The translations under genes were made by a program, and so were the position numbers. The notes under the pieces are model-generated. The model did no database searches, had not been told where the DNA came from, and saw only the letters and a list, made by a program, of their open reading frames with translations. From contig CAZFYX010000103.1 of assembly GCA_964523885.1 (NCBI GenBank), positions 1-64,000 on the forward strand: a DNA stretch of 64,000 nt, in the 5' to 3' direction. Source of the stretch: SHXO01 sp964523885. GTDB lineage: Bacteria; Pseudomonadota; Gammaproteobacteria; Burkholderiales; SHXO01. Position 1 is the first letter of the stretch, and every line of letters starts with the position of its first letter. Below, in pieces: positions 32,971 through 42,462 of the stretch.

Positions 32971-34587
32971 ATGGCAGGCATGCTGGACAAGGAGCGGACC
33001 GTCGCGCAACCGGGCTTCAACCGCTGGCTGGTGCCCCCTGCCGCGCTCGCGATCCACCTCTCCATCGGCATGGCGTACGGCTTCAGCGTCTTCTGGCTGC
33101 CGTTGTCCCGCGCGCTGGGGGTCAAGCAGGCGGTCGCCTGCCCGCCCGAGACCACCCTGGTCGAGCGCATCCTCAGCAGCAGCTGCGACTGGCCGATCAC
33201 CATGCTCGGCTGGATGTATACGCTGTTCTTCGTGTTCCTCGGCTTGTCGGCGGCGGTCTTCGGCCACTGGCTCGAGCGGGCCGGGCCGCGCAAGGCCGGC
33301 GTGACCGCGGCCTGCTGCTGGGGTGGCGGATTGCTCATCTCCGCGCTTGGCGTGTACACCCACCAGATCTGGCTGATGTGGCTGGGGTCGGGCGTGATCG
33401 GCGGGATCGGCCTGGGACTGGGCTACATCTCGCCGGTGTCCACGCTGATCCGCTGGTTTCCCGACCGCCGCGGCATGGCCACGGGGATGGCCATCATGGG
33501 CTTCGGCGGCGGTGCAATGATCGGCGCACCGCTCGCGGACCGGCTCATGAACCTGTATGCGACCGAGACCTCGGTGGGCGTGTGGCAGACCTTCGTCACG
33601 CTGGGCGTGCTCTACTTCGCCGCCATGATGCTCGGTGCCTTCGGTTACCGCGTGCCGCCCACCGGCTGGCGGCCGGCCGGGTGGACGCCGAGCGAGAAGA
33701 ACTCGAAGCGCATGATCACGCCGAACCACGTGCACGTGAACGAGGCGCACAAGACCCCGCAGTTCTGGCTGCTGTGGTGGGTGCTATGCCTGAACGTGTC
33801 CGCCGGCATCGGCGTGATCGGGATGGCCTCGCCGATGCTGCAGGAGGTGTTCGGCGGCCACCTGATCGGCATCGACCAGACCCTGGCACAGCTGGCCAAG
33901 CCGGACGCGATGCGCGTGGCGACCATCGGCGCAGCGTTCGCCGGCCTGCTCTCGCTGTTCAACATCCTGGGGCGCATCATGTGGGCCTCGGCCTCGGACT
34001 ACCTCGGCCGCAAGCTCACCTACGTGGCGTTCTTCGCGCTCGGCATCGTGCTGTACGCCTCGGTGCCTTCGGCCGGCGGCGCGGGCAACGTGACCCTGTT
34101 CGTGCTCATCTTCTGCGTGATCCTCACGATGTACGGCGGCGGCTTCGCGACCATCCCGGCCTATCTCGCGGACATCTTCGGCACCCAGCACGTCGGCGCG
34201 ATCCACGGCCGCCTGCTCACTGCGTGGGCGGCCGCCGGCATCCTCGGGCCGGTGGTGGTGAACTACATCCGCGAGTACCAGATCAACCACGGCGTGCCGC
34301 CGTCGCAGGCCTACAACGTGACCATGTACGTGCTGAGCGGCATGCTGCTGCTCGGGCTGGTGTGCAACCTCCTGGTCCGGCCGGTGGACCCCAAGCACTA
34401 CATGAGCGACGAGCAGCTCAAGCAGGAGCGCAGCGCGGCGCACGAGGCGCAGGGTGCGGGCGGCGACACCACGCGCTTCGCCGGCTCGCATCGCGGCCTG
34501 GTGCTCGTCGCCTGGCTCGCGGTGGGCATCCCGCTCGCATGGGGGATCTGGAACACCATCGTGAAGGCGCTGCCGCTGTTCCGGTGA
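32971..34587 (+). CDS. OFA-family major facilitator transporter (oxalate/formate antiporter-like)
   Basis: 538 residues, starting at the ATG 32971 with GGGGGAGGAG upstream. Twelve hydrophobic segments are visible. The family pattern includes the N-terminal AIHLSIGMAYGFSVFWLPLSRALG and the SPVSTLIRWFPDRRGMATGMAIMGFGGGAMIGAPLADRL loop, with FNILGRIMWASASDYLGRK in the second half. OFA members exchange organic anions such as oxalate for formate. A C-terminal extra hydrophobic segment follows a charged loop. The substrate is unknown. Confidence 0.9.
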   Translation: MAGMLDKERTVAQPGFNRWLVPPAALAIHLSIGMAYGFSVFWLPLSRALGVKQAVACPPETTLVERILSSSCDWPITMLGWMYTLFFVFLGLSAAVFGHWLERAGPRKAGVTAACCWGGGLLISALGVYTHQIWLMWLGSGVIGGIGLGLGYISPVSTLIRWFPDRRGMATGMAIMGFGGGAMIGAPLADRLMNLYATETSVGVWQTFVTLGVLYFAAMMLGAFGYRVPPTGWRPAGWTPSEKNSKRMITPNHVHVNEAHKTPQFWLLWWVLCLNVSAGIGVIGMASPMLQEVFGGHLIGIDQTLAQLAKPDAMRVATIGAAFAGLLSLFNILGRIMWASASDYLGRKLTYVAFFALGIVLYASVPSAGGAGNVTLFVLIFCVILTMYGGGFATIPAYLADIFGTQHVGAIHGRLLTAWAAAGILGPVVVNYIREYQINHGVPPSQAYNVTMYVLSGMLLLGLVCNLLVRPVDPKHYMSDEQLKQERSAAHEAQGAGGDTTRFAGSHRGLVLVAWLAVGIPLAWGIWNTIVKALPLFR

Positions 34588-34601
34588 CCTACTGCGACCG
34601 C

Positions 34602-34675
34602 AGAGGCGCGCAGGCGCACCGCTTCGCAGGGGAACGGCCGACCGGATGCAACGCGACGCCGTGCTGCGCGCCTCT
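34602..34675. repeat. 12-bp perfect inverted repeat downstream of the OFA transporter
   Basis: AGAGGCGCGCAG (34602-34613) and CTGCGCGCCTCT (34664-34675) are exact complements with a 50-nt spacer. The left side reads CCGCAGAGGCGCGCAGG, which resembles the CCGCAGAGGACGCAGAGG core of the larger element at 44303-44438, so they may be diverged copies of one family. No T-run follows. Confidence 0.45.
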
Positions 34676-34797
34676 ACGGCTCCTCCCGGACCCATCGAAC
34701 ATGAACATCGGATGACGGGGGTTGCCAGCGCACCCGCACGCGGGTAACCTTCCACTTGCAGTTCACAGCAGTTCAATTACGCGTAAGGAGGTATTGC

Positions 34798-34854
34798 ATG
34801 ACCTGCGAAAACTCCCCAAGCCGTTCCGTTCCCGAGTCTCTCTCTCCCGTCTAG
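34798..34854 (+). CDS. Candidate 18-residue leader peptide (MTCENSPSRSVPESLSPV)
   Basis: The 19-codon frame from the ATG at 34798 is preceded by AAGGAGG at optimal distance (6 bases), one of the best ribosome binding sites in the window. It ends at TAG 34852-34854. A structured region and a second well-initiated small gene follow, so it may be a leader peptide; without conservation data this remains tentative. Confidence 0.3.
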   Translation: MTCENSPSRSVPESLSPV

Positions 34855-34904
34855 GGGCGCTGGTCCGGCGGTAAATCCCGGAGGTCGATCCGGCCTCCAA
34901 GCAT

Positions 34905-34975
34905 CGGCACGCGCAGCGTTCCTGCAGGCAATCCCTGGGCTGCGAGCCGGGCCGCGCTCGCGCGTCCCCGTGCCG
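34905..34975 (+). other. Candidate structured RNA between the leader ORF and the small membrane protein
   Basis: CGGCACG (34905-34911) pairs with CGTGCCG (34969-34975). Inside, CGCAGC (34912-34917) pairs with GCTGCG (34939-34944), and GCGAGC (34942-34947) pairs with GCTCGC (34956-34961). The last two stems share three bases, so they may be alternatives. The G+C content makes accidental pairing easy; compensatory changes would be needed for proof. Confidence 0.3.
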
Positions 34976-34996
34976 TGAACCCGGCAGGAGAGAATC

Positions 34997-35146
34997 ATGA
35001 AAGAGTGGGGCTTGTATCTCTGGATGGAAGACGAGGACCGTCGCACGCATCGCTTGCGCCCGGCGTTGCCGATGCCGGCATTCGTGACGGTGCCCGCGCT
35101 GCTCGCCGCTCTGGCGGTGTGCGCGTACGCGTTCCTCGGCGGCTAG
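34997..35146 (+). CDS. Small single-helix membrane protein (49 aa)
   Basis: The ATG at 34997 has AGGAGA 6 bases upstream. The product starts MKEWGLYLWMEDEDRRTHRL, a charged amphipathic N-terminus, then AFVTVPALLAALAVCAYAFLGG as a single transmembrane helix. The family is unknown. It lies between the OFA transporter and the convergent helicase-nuclease gene. Confidence 0.55.
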   Translation: MKEWGLYLWMEDEDRRTHRLRPALPMPAFVTVPALLAALAVCAYAFLGG

Positions 35147-35312
35147 CAGACGGCGGGAGGCGCCCTTGCGGCGCCTCCGCTCGCTCCCTCGCGGGCAGGA
35201 ACTTCGCCCGCATGCAGGCGCTGCATGCGCCGTCCCTGCGACACGTTGCGGCGTGCGTGCCAGCCGCTACCGGTGGCCGGAGGTCACCCCGCCGTGCAGG
35301 GCGGTTCGTCGT

Positions 35313-38300
35313 TCAGGTGAGGTCGCTGCGTACCCGGCGCGACTCCGTGTACGCCGCGGACAGGCAGGGCCCGGCCGACCGGCCGGGCTGGATGCCGCGC
35401 GCGGCCAGCGCGGCGGAGAGGTCCTCCAGCGCGACGTCGCGCCGGCGCACGAAGGTCGATGCGAAGCAGCGCCAGAAGCTCCAGCCGGCACGCTCGAGCA
35501 CGCGCTGACGGCGCACGTCGGCGGTCCACTTCTCGGCGCCGTGGTACTTGTCGCCGTCGCACTCGATGGCCAGGCGCGCGTCGTTCTCGCCCTCGACCAC
35601 CAGGTCGATGCGGTACGTGCCCACCTTGACCTGCGGCCTCACGCGGTAGCCGTGCTCGGCCAGCCAGTCGTACACGTCGCGCTCGAGCGGCGACTCGCAC
35701 AGGCTGCGCGGATCGCTCGACGCCGGCACTTCCTGCGGGAACGGGGCGGCGAAGTGGGCGATCAGGCCGCGGCGCAGCCGATCGCCTTCGGCGAGATGCT
35801 GCAGCTCGACCGAGCGCACCAGGTACATGCGGTCGCGCGCGTGCGAGGCCGCCACGTTGAAGCGCTGCGCGAAGGTCTCGCGCGCGAGCGGCGCGCCGAC
35901 TTCGTTGGGGGCGCATACCATCGAGAGGAACATCACGTCGCGCTCCTTGCCCTGGAAGGTGCGCGCATCGCCGCACGCGATGCGATAGCGCTGCAGCGCC
36001 TGGGGCCCGAGTTCGTCGCCCAGCATGTCCCAGATGCGCAGGGCCTGCTCGTCGCCGAGCAGCGAGACCACGCCGATGGAGCGGTTGCCCATGCGCTCGT
36101 CTGCCACCAGGCGCTTGATCTCGTCGACGATGTAGCGCGCCTCGGCCAGGTTGACGTCGCGATCGCGGCGGCCGTCCTCGACCAGTACGTCCACCAGCGG
36201 CGGATCCAGGCGCTGCGAGGCCGGCGGCAGCCGCAGCGGCTGCAGCTCATGGTTGTAGAACTCGCGCTTGGAGAACTCGATGATCGGTGCCACGCAGCGG
36301 AAGTGCTCCTTGAGCATGACGCCGCTGCGCGCGAATACCACCTTGGCCAGGTCGTAGATGGAACGGTCGGCCGACATCTGCGCGCGGTACACCGGCACCT
36401 GGTCGGAGAGGTAGCGCTGCATCAGCGCCTTGATGCGCTCCTCCTCCAGGCCCACGCCCTCGGGCGAGACCTGCTTGTCGTCGCCGACGATGAGCAGCTT
36501 GCGGCCGCGGAACATGGCCGGCAGCGCCGAGAGGTCGGACTGCGAGGCTTCGTCGATCACCACCAGGTCGAAGCAGCCCAGCTTCGCCGGCAGGCTCTCG
36601 GAGACGCGGTAGTGCGGCATGATCCAGCACGGGATCGCGGCGTTGGCCTCCGCGGCGGCGTTGCGCGCGTCCTGGCGATAGCGCGCGGCGCGCTTGCCGG
36701 TGCCCTTGCCCAGGCGCTGGATCGCGTTGAGGTAGGCCTGCAGCGCCGCGCGCACGCTCGGGGTGGCGTTCTCGGCCAGCTTCAGCCACGAGCGCTTCAC
36801 GGTGAGCGTGTTGTAGGCGCGCGCGAGGTCGTGCTCGAGGTCCGCACGCAGGCGCGTGAGCTTGCGGAACTCGTCCTGCGGATCGATCAGCGCGAGATGG
36901 GTGGCGAGCGAGCGCAGCCGCCAGGCGCGGCGCCAGTCGTGCGGCAGCAGGTGGTCGGTCGGGCCGTCCACCGGCTGCAGCAGGCGCTGGGAGTACATCG
37001 GTGCGCCCGACTGCGCGATGCGCTGGGTGACGTCGGCGACCACCTGCATCGCCGGGGTCAGCCGGTGCAGCCGCGCCAGCTCGGCCATCAGCGCCGACCA
37101 CGGGCCCAGCAGGTTGCTCTCGTCGGCCTTCGGGTTGCCCAGCACGTCGGCCAGGAACACGCGCAGGTCCTCGACCACGCGGCCGCTGCGGCCCTCCAGC
37201 GCTTTCTGCAGGCGCGCCTTGGACACCCAGATCTCGCCCAGCTGCTGGGCGGTCTGGTGATGCTCGATCGCGCGCTCGAGCTGGGTGACCGCGGCATTGT
37301 CGTCGGCGACGCGGCCGGCCCCCGGCCAGGTGGGGAACAGGCGCCGCACGCGCTGGACCAGGTCGGTCTCCGCGTCCACCAGCATGCGCACCTTGCGGTA
37401 GAGCGAGTACTGGTTCACCGCGCCGATCACGTCCTGCGGGTTGTCCACGCGCACCGGCTCCAGGCCCAGGTCGGAGGCGATGGCGTTCCAGCGCGCGCCC
37501 AGCTCGCGCAGCCGGCGTTGCAGGCTCAGGTATTCCCCGACGTGCTTCCAGTCCCCGGGCTCGGCCGGAAGCTGTCCGTTGACCCGGACCGCTTCCAGGT
37601 GGCGGCGCGCGTCATTGCGGGAGAAGCCGGCCATCAGGCCGAACGCCCGCCGGCCCGCGCCGAGGTTCTCGATCGCCTGGCCCAGCTCGGTGTCGAGCTC
37701 GGCGCCGAGCGGTGCCGACACCGGGCGCGCCAGGAACGCCTTGCGCACGTTGGTCACGTCCTGCAGCGCGTGGCCGAGCCCATCGAGCAGGCCCAGCTCG
37801 TGGGTGCCGCCGCCTTCGCGCAGGCGCGCGCGCATGCGCTGCGTCCACGCGCTGCCGCTGTGCTGGATGTCCTCGCGCAGCGCCTTGACCCGTTCGAGCA
37901 GTGCCGCGAGGTCGCGCAGCTCGCCGGCCAGGTTCGGCCCGCCGGTGATCTGCGGACGATCCCCGACTGCTTCGGCGGCGCGCCGGGCGAAGCCGGCCAG
38001 GCCCTGGTGGGTCTGCAGCAGGGCGCGCGCATCCGGAAACTCGGACAGCGACGGCAGCTCGCGCCCGACGTAGTCGATGTCCATGCCGAGCTGGCGCCGG
38101 GCCTCGCGCAGGCGCCCGATGTCGTCCTCGGTGAAGCGCGGCGCGTACTGCGGCCCGATGCCCAGCGGGTCGGGCAGCCACTCGTACTGCCCGGCGTGGT
38201 CGATCACCTCCTGCGCGGCGTCCATCGGGCTGATGCTCTCGCCGTCGAGGTCGATGCGGGCCTGGTTCAGCCGCGCCCAGCGCCCGATCTCGGTGTCGAT

Positions 38301-40007
38301 GCGCATCAGGCGCGTGTGCAGCCCGTCGATGGTCTCCTCGAGCTGGGCCACGTCGGCGGCGGTGGCGTGCTGGTCGAGCGACTGCACCTGCGAGGCAATG
38401 GTCTGGATGGAGCGCTCGAACTGCTGCATGCCCTCGTGCTCGCTGCCCAGCAGCGAGATCGCCAGCGGCTGGATCTCCTCCGGCAGCTTGTCGCGGAGCA
38501 CGGCCAGCGCGGGCTCCTTCATCGAGGTGACCAGCACGCGCCGGCCGGTGGCGAGCCAGTGGCAGATGATGTTGGCGATGGTGTGCGTCTTGCCCGTGCC
38601 GGGCGGGCCCTGCACCGCGACGCCGTCGAAGGCCTCGAGCAGCTGGACGATGCGCACCTGCTCGTCGTTGAACGGGGTGGGGAAGAACAGGTCGCGCGGC
38701 GGCGCTTCGAGCTCGCCGCCGCGCTGGAAGAACGGTGCGGACACGCCGCGGAAGCGCGGCAGCTCGACCGGCTGCACGGCGGTGGAAGGATCGCTCACCA
38801 GCGCTGCGACCGCCTCGGGCAGGCTGGCATCGTCCGAAGCCTGGTCCAGCGCCCGGCGGAAGCGCTCGAGGTCCTGGACCAGAAGGTTGCTGCTGCGCGG
38901 GCGGGCGAACAGCACCCAGGCGGCATCGATGCGCAGCGCCGGGAGGCTCCCGTCGCGCACCTCGGAGGTGAGCGCTAGCTCAGTCCGGCGCACAAGCGCC
39001 TGGCCAGCGAGCACGTCGCGCACGGCGTTGAGCACGGGTTCGTAGCTGGCGCTGTCGAAAGGCGACAGCGTGGTCGGGCTGCGTGCCAGCAGGTCGCGCG
39101 CGACCTGCTCGGCCTGCTGCGCCAGGCTGCGCTCCGGCCCCTCGCGCTCGCCCGCGGCATAGAAGTCCAGCTCGACCCGCGGCTCGAGGTCGCGCGGGCG
39201 GATCTCGATCGCGCCGGTCCGCTCGTTCAACGCAACGTCGACCAGCCGGGTGATGATCGGATATGCCACCGGGGCGCTGGCCTGCGATACCACGCCGAGC
39301 CCCACGCCCCAGACCAGTTCGACCGGCGCCTCGAGCAGCGATCCCGACAGCTGCTGGTGCAGCGTGAACAGCTGCACGTACAGGCGGGAGAGGCGCCGGC
39401 GGCGGCGCTCGGCATCGCCCCACGGCACCCAGGACGACTCCATGTAGTGCCCGTACTGCTTCTCGACTTCGGAGCGGAATTCGTACTCGGACAGCGGGAT
39501 GCGGGCGTCCGGCAGGACGGCAGGCTTGACCATCTCGTCCATGCCGACCGGGGGAACCGATGCGTCCCGGTGGGTGCCGGCCGCGATCAGGGCGGTGCCA
39601 TCGACCGTCGGCAGCAGCTTCGGCGCGACCAGCACTGCGATGCCGACGGCAAGCCAGGGTGCCAGCCAGGGGTTGTCGGTGCTGGGCGGGAGCTCCGGGC
39701 TCGGAGGCCGCGGCAGTGACAGCCAGATCTCGTCCTCGCCGTCGGGACCGGCATCGTCCAGCCGCACCCCGTCGATCGACCCGACCTGGTGCTGGAACAG
39801 CAGGAACATCCCGTGGTCGGTGATGTTGGAGACCACTCTCGCGCGTGAGCGCGCGGATTGCTGGACGTAGTCGATGAGGCTCTGCAGCCGGCGCCTGGAC
39901 AGGCTGTTGGCGCCGGACCCGGAGCGGGCGGCGCTTGCGCCCGTCGCGTGCGCACCGGTGCGTTCGAGCGGATCGGGAGGGTCCCCGGCGTCGATGACGG
40001 CGTGCAT
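35313..40007 (-). CDS. Large SF1 (UPF1-like) helicase with C-terminal Vsr/MTES_1575-type nuclease domain
   Basis: 1564 residues. The N-terminal ~440 residues form an uncharacterised (DUF4011-like) region. Walker A is GPPGTGKT at 467-474, Walker B is VVIDEAS (D1152, E1153), with a very long, largely helical insertion of about 680 residues between them. Helicase motifs continue: VGDDKQVSPEG, LKEHFRC, ARTFQGKERDVMFLS and FNVAASHARDRMYLVRS. The C-terminal domain (about 1435-1530) has SPLERDVYDWLAEHGYRV, YRIDLVVEG and LAIECDGDKYHG (E1482, D1484), a restriction-endonuclease fold as in Vsr/DUF559. The architecture matches stand-alone helicase-nuclease phage-defence proteins. No neighbour shares an operon with it. 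Confidence 0.9.
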   Translation of the reverse strand: MHAVIDAGDPPDPLERTGAHATGASAARSGSGANSLSRRRLQSLIDYVQQSARSRARVVSNITDHGMFLLFQHQVGSIDGVRLDDAGPDGEDEIWLSLPRPPSPELPPSTDNPWLAPWLAVGIAVLVAPKLLPTVDGTALIAAGTHRDASVPPVGMDEMVKPAVLPDARIPLSEYEFRSEVEKQYGHYMESSWVPWGDAERRRRRLSRLYVQLFTLHQQLSGSLLEAPVELVWGVGLGVVSQASAPVAYPIITRLVDVALNERTGAIEIRPRDLEPRVELDFYAAGEREGPERSLAQQAEQVARDLLARSPTTLSPFDSASYEPVLNAVRDVLAGQALVRRTELALTSEVRDGSLPALRIDAAWVLFARPRSSNLLVQDLERFRRALDQASDDASLPEAVAALVSDPSTAVQPVELPRFRGVSAPFFQRGGELEAPPRDLFFPTPFNDEQVRIVQLLEAFDGVAVQGPPGTGKTHTIANIICHWLATGRRVLVTSMKEPALAVLRDKLPEEIQPLAISLLGSEHEGMQQFERSIQTIASQVQSLDQHATAADVAQLEETIDGLHTRLMRIDTEIGRWARLNQARIDLDGESISPMDAAQEVIDHAGQYEWLPDPLGIGPQYAPRFTEDDIGRLREARRQLGMDIDYVGRELPSLSEFPDARALLQTHQGLAGFARRAAEAVGDRPQITGGPNLAGELRDLAALLERVKALREDIQHSGSAWTQRMRARLREGGGTHELGLLDGLGHALQDVTNVRKAFLARPVSAPLGAELDTELGQAIENLGAGRRAFGLMAGFSRNDARRHLEAVRVNGQLPAEPGDWKHVGEYLSLQRRLRELGARWNAIASDLGLEPVRVDNPQDVIGAVNQYSLYRKVRMLVDAETDLVQRVRRLFPTWPGAGRVADDNAAVTQLERAIEHHQTAQQLGEIWVSKARLQKALEGRSGRVVEDLRVFLADVLGNPKADESNLLGPWSALMAELARLHRLTPAMQVVADVTQRIAQSGAPMYSQRLLQPVDGPTDHLLPHDWRRAWRLRSLATHLALIDPQDEFRKLTRLRADLEHDLARAYNTLTVKRSWLKLAENATPSVRAALQAYLNAIQRLGKGTGKRAARYRQDARNAAAEANAAIPCWIMPHYRVSESLPAKLGCFDLVVIDEASQSDLSALPAMFRGRKLLIVGDDKQVSPEGVGLEEERIKALMQRYLSDQVPVYRAQMSADRSIYDLAKVVFARSGVMLKEHFRCVAPIIEFSKREFYNHELQPLRLPPASQRLDPPLVDVLVEDGRRDRDVNLAEARYIVDEIKRLVADERMGNRSIGVVSLLGDEQALRIWDMLGDELGPQALQRYRIACGDARTFQGKERDVMFLSMVCAPNEVGAPLARETFAQRFNVAASHARDRMYLVRSVELQHLAEGDRLRRGLIAHFAAPFPQEVPASSDPRSLCESPLERDVYDWLAEHGYRVRPQVKVGTYRIDLVVEGENDARLAIECDGDKYHGAEKWTADVRRQRVLERAGWSFWRCFASTFVRRRDVALEDLSAALAARGIQPGRSAGPCLSAAYTESRRVRSDLT

Positions 40008-40382
40008 CGGCTCAGGGCCTGGAGGAACCGGCGTCGCGGTAGCGCATGGGAGGAATGGCGCCTGGCGGCTCAGCGTGTGCTGACGGGACGGGCCATCAAC
40101 AGCGACGGCATGACCCCCGTGAACGGGGCGTGGTCACGATGCGGAGCACGGCGCGATGGCGGCCTGACAGCGCGCGCATGGCCTGTTCCCTCCCTGTCAC
40201 AAAGCGTACCGAAGTACGCGAGGCCCGCGCGGGCGGCATCGCCGGTCGACGCCGGCTCGCCCTGCCAGCGCAGGCTGTTCTTGTTACCTCATGGCCGGCA
40301 AGCTTACCACCGCTGCATGGGCAAGGTAAGCAGGCCGGAGCCGATGTGCTGCACGCGGCATGGCGAGGGCGCGCGTGAGCGT
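40008..40382. other. Intergenic region (375 bp) upstream of the helicase-nuclease gene
   Basis: No gene is supported. No strong ribosome binding site precedes the helicase ATG at 40005-40007, and a weak CCCCCGTGAACGGGG hairpin lies near 40115. The helicase promoter should be here, but no convincing -35/-10 pair could be picked out. Confidence 0.35.
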
Positions 40383-40985
40383 TCAGGGGAGCGCGTCGAC
40401 GTGCTCCACCACCACCGCGAACAGGTCGCGCAGTGCGGCGAGGCTGGCGGCGTGCACCAGGGCAGCCGGGATGACGCTGTCGTTTGCGCCCGGCAGCGCC
40501 CGGGTGGCCGTGGCGCTCGCGACCACGGTCGGACGATAGCCGAGGTTGAATGCGCCGCGTGCCGTGGAGCTGACGCACATGTGCGTCATGAAGCCGGCCA
40601 GCACGAGGTCGCTCACGCCCAGCCGCTGCAGGTGCTCGTGCAGCACGGTATCGACGAACGAGTTCGGGTATTGCTTCACGATCACGATCTCGTCCGCGCG
40701 CGGGGCGACCGCCTCCGTGATCGCTCCGCTGGTGCCACGCACGTCGAACAGCGAGCCGGCGGCGCCGTCCTGCTGGATGTGCACGACCGGGGTGCCGAGC
40801 GCGCGGGCCCGCTCCAGCAGCCTGCCCGCGCTCTCCAGGGCCGCTTCCACGCCTTCCAGCTGCAGCGGGCCGCTGCGATAGGTGTTCTGGCAGTCGATCA
40901 GCACCAGGGCCGAGCGGGCCAGCACGGCGGGTGCGCTGTCCATGCCGTCGAAGTCGCGCAGGGTCTTCGGTCGCGTAGTCGTCAT
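40383..40985 (-). CDS. Isochorismatase-family cysteine hydrolase
   Basis: 200 residues. The catalytic triad is visible: D31 (LVLIDCQNTY), K104 (IVIVKQYPNSF) and C137 (FMTHMCVSSTARGAFNLGY). The family hydrolyses amides or enol-ethers (nicotinamidase, N-carbamoylsarcosine amidase, isochorismatase). The cis-peptide region before the Cys is normal. Substrate unknown. Its MTTTRPKTLRDFDGMDSAPA N-terminus resembles the nicotinamidase-related YcaC/SSL group. Confidence 0.9.
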   Translation of the reverse strand: MTTTRPKTLRDFDGMDSAPAVLARSALVLIDCQNTYRSGPLQLEGVEAALESAGRLLERARALGTPVVHIQQDGAAGSLFDVRGTSGAITEAVAPRADEIVIVKQYPNSFVDTVLHEHLQRLGVSDLVLAGFMTHMCVSSTARGAFNLGYRPTVVASATATRALPGANDSVIPAALVHAASLAALRDLFAVVVEHVDALP

Positions 40986-41027
40986 CGTGATTTCCGTCTG
41001 CAGATGTGCACAGGATAGCCGGCCCGC

Positions 41028-42395
41028 TCATCCAGTGGGTATCGAACCCGCCTCGCGCCGCGGCACCGAGCGCAGCAGTGCGGGCAGGTACAGGAGCAGG
41101 CCGAGCGCGCGCGCGGCGTAGCTCACCTGGAGTGACGCCCACAGGCCGTGGTTGCCCCATGGCCGCAGCAGCCACCACGCGAGGAGGAACAGCGCGAGGG
41201 TCGCCAGCATCGCGTCGCGCATCTGCGCGGTGCGGGTCGCACCGATGAAGATGCCGTCGAGCTGGAATGCCCAGACGCCGGCGAGCGGGCCCAGCGCTGC
41301 CCATGCGAGATAGATGCGCGCGGTCTCGCGCACGCCCGGATCGACGCTGAGCGCGTCGATCAGCGGGCCGCCGAGCACCGCGAAGGCCAGGCTGACGAGC
41401 AGGGCGAGCAGTGCCGCCCACGCCGTGGTGATCCGGGCCGCGCGGGCGAGGAGGGTGCGGTCGGCGGCGCCCACGGCGCGTCCGACCAGCGCTTCGGCGG
41501 TGAACGCGATGCCGTCGAGGAAGTACGCGGCCACCGCGATGAACTGCATCAGCACCGCATTGGCGGCGAGCACGGTGTCACCCTGGCGGGCGCCCTGCGC
41601 GGTGAACCAGACGAACACCAGGATCAATGCAGCCGAGCGGATCATGATGTCGCGGTTGACGGCGACCGCGCGCGCCAGCCCGATGCGGTCGAGCAGGCGG
41701 GCCCTGGACCAGGTGCCGCCGACGCGGCGCAGCTGCGCCAGTGCCATCCAGCCGCCGACTGCCGCGGCCAGCGTTTCGGGGATCACCGTGCCGGCGGCGA
41801 CGCCGGCCACGCCCAGGCCGAACCCGAGCACGAACAGCGCGTCCAGTGCCATGTTGGTGAGGTTGAGGACCAGCTGCAGCACCAGGGCGTTGCGCGATCG
41901 CCCCAGCCCGATGAACCAGCCGAGCAGCGCGAAGTTGGCCAGGGTGGCCGGCGCGGCCCAGATGCGCACCTCGAAGTAGGTGCCTGCCAGTTCCTCCACT
42001 CGCGCGCTGCCGTCCAGCAGCGCGAACGCGAGCCGGCCGATCGGCCACTGCAGCACGATCAGCGCGCTGCCAATGCCCAGGGCGATGAGCAGTGCACGGC
42101 CGAGCGCTGCACGCTGTTCGGCCGCGTCGTCCGCTCCCAGCGCCTGGGCGGTGAGGCCGGTCGTACCCATGCGCAGGAAGCCGAAGCCCCAGAACAGGAA
42201 GTTGAAGATCAGCGCACCCAGCGCCACCGCGCCGATGTAGGCCGGGTCAGGCAGGCGCCCGACGACCGCCGTGTCCACCACGCCGAGCAGCGGCGTGGAC
42301 ACGTTCGACAGCATGATCGGCGCCGCGAGCGCGAAGACGGCGCGGTGCGTGATGGCGGGCCCGGCTGCGGGGGCCGCCTGGGAGGAAGCGCTCAT
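41028..42395 (-). CDS. MATE-family efflux transporter (DinF-like)
   Basis: 455 residues from the ATG at 42393-42395, with twelve hydrophobic helices. PIMLSNVSTPLLGVVDTAVVGRL and LGALIFNFLFWGFGFLRMGTTGLTAQALGADD are the N-lobe MATE signatures, and IAFTAEALVGRAVGAADR is the C-lobe counterpart. It likely exports drugs or metabolites with Na+ or H+. The pattern is of the DinF branch. It follows the isochorismatase-like gene's promoter side; both are on the minus strand, 42 bp apart. Confidence 0.92.
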   Translation of the reverse strand: MSASSQAAPAAGPAITHRAVFALAAPIMLSNVSTPLLGVVDTAVVGRLPDPAYIGAVALGALIFNFLFWGFGFLRMGTTGLTAQALGADDAAEQRAALGRALLIALGIGSALIVLQWPIGRLAFALLDGSARVEELAGTYFEVRIWAAPATLANFALLGWFIGLGRSRNALVLQLVLNLTNMALDALFVLGFGLGVAGVAAGTVIPETLAAAVGGWMALAQLRRVGGTWSRARLLDRIGLARAVAVNRDIMIRSAALILVFVWFTAQGARQGDTVLAANAVLMQFIAVAAYFLDGIAFTAEALVGRAVGAADRTLLARAARITTAWAALLALLVSLAFAVLGGPLIDALSVDPGVRETARIYLAWAALGPLAGVWAFQLDGIFIGATRTAQMRDAMLATLALFLLAWWLLRPWGNHGLWASLQVSYAARALGLLLYLPALLRSVPRREAGSIPTG

Positions 42396-42462
42396 GCAGG
42401 CATTATGCGATGCGCCCCGGCCGCGGCCGGGCGCAGCGGCGGCGCGCGAATGAAGGATCGAC

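Noticed and set aside
35166..38978. A 1270-codon plus-strand frame opposite the helicase-nuclease
   Set aside because: Same reasoning: antisense shadow of conserved helicase motifs, no domain of its own and no ribosome binding site.
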